Shown piece by piece: positions 6,401-6,986 of a stretch of DNA of 6,986 nt. Position 1 is the first letter of the stretch, and each line of letters opens with the position of its first letter. Where the stretch lies: assembly GCA_905478725.1 (NCBI GenBank), contig CAJQJT010000367.1, positions 1 through 6,986 of the forward strand. The letters run 5' to 3'. The notes under the pieces are model-generated. The model did no database searches and was not told the DNA's origin. It saw only the letters and a list, made by a program, of their open reading frames with translations. Origin of the DNA: an uncultured Pseudomonadales bacterium. Lineage in GTDB: Bacteria; Pseudomonadota; Gammaproteobacteria; Pseudomonadales; Porticoccaceae. A program made the translations under genes and the position numbers.

Positions 6401-6711
6401 TGGTGGAGTTTGCCAACCGTGCCCGAGAGTTTGAAGACAGCGAAGAAGATGCACTTCTGGCCGCGGGTAAGCGTCGCTTTAGGGCAATCCTGTTGACCAC
6501 GCTGACAACCTTTGTCGGGCTGTTACCGATGTTATTTGAAACCAGCATGCAGGCCCAGTTCGTAATTCCTATGGCCCTGTCTCTGAGCTTCGGTATCTTG
6601 ACCGCCACCGCGATTACGCTGATTTTGATTCCCTGTTTATACCTGATTTCTCATGACCTGAAGTTAGGTGTGGCGCGGGTTTCTGGGTCTGTTAAAGCGA
6701 CTCAGGACTAG
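3496..6711 (+). CDS. RND efflux permease, inner-membrane proton-driven pump (AcrB/HAE-like superfamily)
   Basis: The product has 1071 residues, normal for a full RND pump with 12 membrane segments and two large periplasmic loops. TM1 is about 25-43 after the motif FTRNPVAANLLML. TM2-TM6 span about 345-510, and TM4 carries LGIVVDDAIVIGES with Asp412-Asp413, the proton-relay pair. TM7 is about 562-580; TM8-TM12 span about 893-1052. TM10 reads SGVVVNDSLILVEFANR (959-975): Asn964 aligns with the lysine of AcrB (K940), so the relay is atypical. TM11 has RRFRAILLTTLTT (993-1005). Periplasmic pore domains lie between TM1-2 and TM7-8. The ATG overlaps the adaptor stop (TAATG), with AGGA (3481-3484) 11 nt upstream; Met11 has no such site. 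It acts with the adaptor and presumably a TolC-like channel encoded elsewhere. CusA-like metal pumping is not supported by any methionine cluster I can see. The substrate is unknown. Confidence 0.94.
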   Translation: MQKPINPINPMDNSTGLMAWFTRNPVAANLLMLFLLCAGIFSSSDMSKEMFPRAETDAIQIIAPYPGAAPIEVEKAVILPMEAALQGLKGIEEIRSFADRDMASIVLDVESGENINELMALVENRIDSIVNLPVNLEKPTVKRVDNYAWALGIAVSGDMDQRTRKEMGQQMFDEVQALPEVKRAILWGDGDYEISIEVKETRLRELNLTLAEVAQVLRNSSVDLPAGMIQASNGNVLLRTQGKSYSGAEFANIVLRSRDDGSQLLLSDVATIKDAFTEAPSILRFDRQDAFSIGVFTLDDQDLITISRAVQKYVDLKRSQLPEGLSIATFNDDSFHLLGRLDMMLSNLAAGAILVAVVLGLFLNLRVAAWVVVGIPVSFLGAIWLMPVNPFPVNINVLSLFAFILVLGIVVDDAIVIGESVFTEVKDEADKVLAASSDPNLVYVAPMATVIAGAKRVAIPSTIGVLTTVAAFAPLLFVGGTLAAMYEALSVVVILCLLFSLVESKLILPAHLVGLKFGGPKTSQNFVSATIERWQLAISAGLSNFIEYRYQPFLKKCMRNRYITLATFIGVLMISISTLSGGIARFEFFPDVPGDGIHAVVTMQDGSSTESFNEALLSIEEAIYKVDSDFMAANPEADSLLAHTFFWTQSDVTASFRVELTPGESRPLSAVDVEKLWRKEVGNLPNVRKQDYYSSSSAGGGAKINMSLYGPDPEQLSLAGVALANKLGEYDGVFDIYNSQGVGGREILISLKPYASQLGISMADVARQVRQAFYGEEVQRLQRGPHTLKVMVRYPLAERSSIATLEDMHIRTSSGQAIAISEVADIRLGLGLAKISRIERKRAVTITADADASKVQSSSVIDDIRTNFIPQLLLDYPSVEFGVSGASQEESDLIGRLMIAGVVSLFLIYGLLAVPLRSYVQPLIIMSVIPFGFVGAVIGHILFDMAISSLSIAGLIALSGVVVNDSLILVEFANRAREFEDSEEDALLAAGKRRFRAILLTTLTTFVGLLPMLFETSMQAQFVIPMALSLSFGILTATAITLILIPCLYLISHDLKLGVARVSGSVKATQD

Positions 6712-6717
6712 AATGGT

Positions 6718-6734
6718 AGCGGTGAACTACCGCT
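6718..6734 (+). other. small hairpin right after the permease stop codon
   Basis: AGCGGT (6718-6723), loop GAACT, ACCGCT (6729-6734) form a perfect 6-bp GC-rich stem starting 7 nt after the permease TAG. No T-run follows directly. It may protect the mRNA 3' end or help the terminator downstream. Confidence 0.4.
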
Positions 6735-6754
6735 TCGGATTGTAAAAAATTAGA

Positions 6755-6797
6755 ACCTCATTTCAAAAATATAGATTTTTGAGGTGGGGTTTTTTTA
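6755..6797 (+). terminator. intrinsic terminator of the RND efflux operon
   Basis: TCAAAAAT (6763-6770), loop ATAG, ATTTTTGA (6775-6782) form a perfect 8-bp stem. ACC/GGT (6755-6757 with 6783-6785) pair across a 5-nt bulge. GGGG and seven T (6790-6796) follow. An A6 run at 6744-6749 could pair with the T-run, so the element may also work in the other direction. It lies 43 nt after the permease stop. The stem is AU-rich, so efficiency is uncertain. Confidence 0.7.
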
Positions 6798-6922
6798 TTC
6801 TTGGGTGTCTTATCTGTGTCGGTGACAAGTTCCGAATTCGATAATTTCTTAAAATATCACCTGGTCGATCTCTGTTTTCAATTCAGTAGCGAGATATAAG
6901 CTCTTCTGCTCAATAGCCCTGT
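6798..6922. other. non-coding intergenic stretch
   Basis: This stretch is AT-rich with frequent stops in all frames. I find no credible coding start, RNA gene or strong promoter in it. It holds an 8-bp palindrome CGAATTCG near 6833-6840, too short to interpret. It separates the efflux operon terminator from the tandem repeat at the right edge. Confidence 0.5.
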
Positions 6923-6974
6923 TTACGAGCCTAACTTACGAGCCTAGCTTACGAGCCTAGCTTACGAGCCTAGC
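6923..6974. repeat. 13-bp tandem repeat, four copies, near the right edge
   Basis: The unit TTACGAGCCTAGC is present at 6936-6948, 6949-6961 and 6962-6974 without a mismatch, and at 6923-6935 with one change (CTAAC for CTAGC). The 13 bases before it (6910-6922) match at about 7 positions and may be a decayed copy. The period is not a multiple of three and the frames on both strands are stopped, so it is not coding. It contains the tetranucleotide CTAG in three copies. There are no spacers, so it is not a CRISPR. The function is unknown. Confidence 0.9.
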
Positions 6975-6986
6975 TAAAGGGACCGG

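Noticed and set aside
6249..6608. Minus-strand open frame of 119 codons, and another at 4425-4814
   Set aside because: Both are antisense to conserved membrane segments of the RND permease, with low-complexity Ser/Thr/Arg-rich translations typical of shadow frames.
6923..6974. Tandem array considered as a CRISPR
   Set aside because: The repeats are 13 bp and abut each other without spacers, and no cas gene is nearby.

Overview
The window looks like chromosomal DNA from a Gram-negative gammaproteobacterium of moderate GC, possibly a marine or aquatic lineage. The grounds are an EttA-type ABC-F protein, an ECF11-type sigma factor with a ChrR-type anti-sigma factor, and a two-gene RND efflux operon with a periplasmic adaptor, which implies a double membrane. 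No genus can be named from the sequence alone. I see no mobile element, CRISPR array, tRNA or rRNA.

Layout. Three genes read leftward. At 1-640 is the 5' part of ettA (first ABC domain only; the rest lies beyond the left edge). At 830-1489 is a zinc-binding anti-sigma factor of the ChrR family, and at 1486-2139 its partner ECF sigma factor. The sigma and anti-sigma genes share an ATGA overlap and form a two-gene operon. A candidate self-recognised promoter (TAATCC, 18 bp, TAAAA) lies just upstream of the sigma gene. The 189-bp gap between the anti-sigma gene and ettA holds two hairpins and a degenerate 13-bp tandem repeat.

An AT-rich 196-bp divergent region (2140-2335) separates this operon from a rightward RND operon: a periplasmic adaptor (2336-3496, TTG start) and an inner-membrane RND permease (3496-6711), joined by a TAATG stop/start overlap. 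The divergent region also carries two copies of an 11-bp direct repeat. The permease has the TM4 Asp-Asp pair, but Asn replaces the usual TM10 lysine. No outer-membrane channel and no dedicated TetR/LysR-type regulator is present in the window. The operon ends in a hairpin and an intrinsic terminator (6755-6797). A non-coding stretch follows that ends in four tandem 13-bp repeats (6923-6974).

How the parts fit. The sigma/anti-sigma pair should sense oxidative damage of the singlet-oxygen or organic-peroxide type and switch on its regulon. The divergent efflux pump could be part of that response, but I see no good ECF-type promoter in front of it, so that link is an inference. The window holds no clearly undescribed system. 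The best leads are the non-coding repeats, the shared promoter region and the atypical proton-relay residues of the permease.
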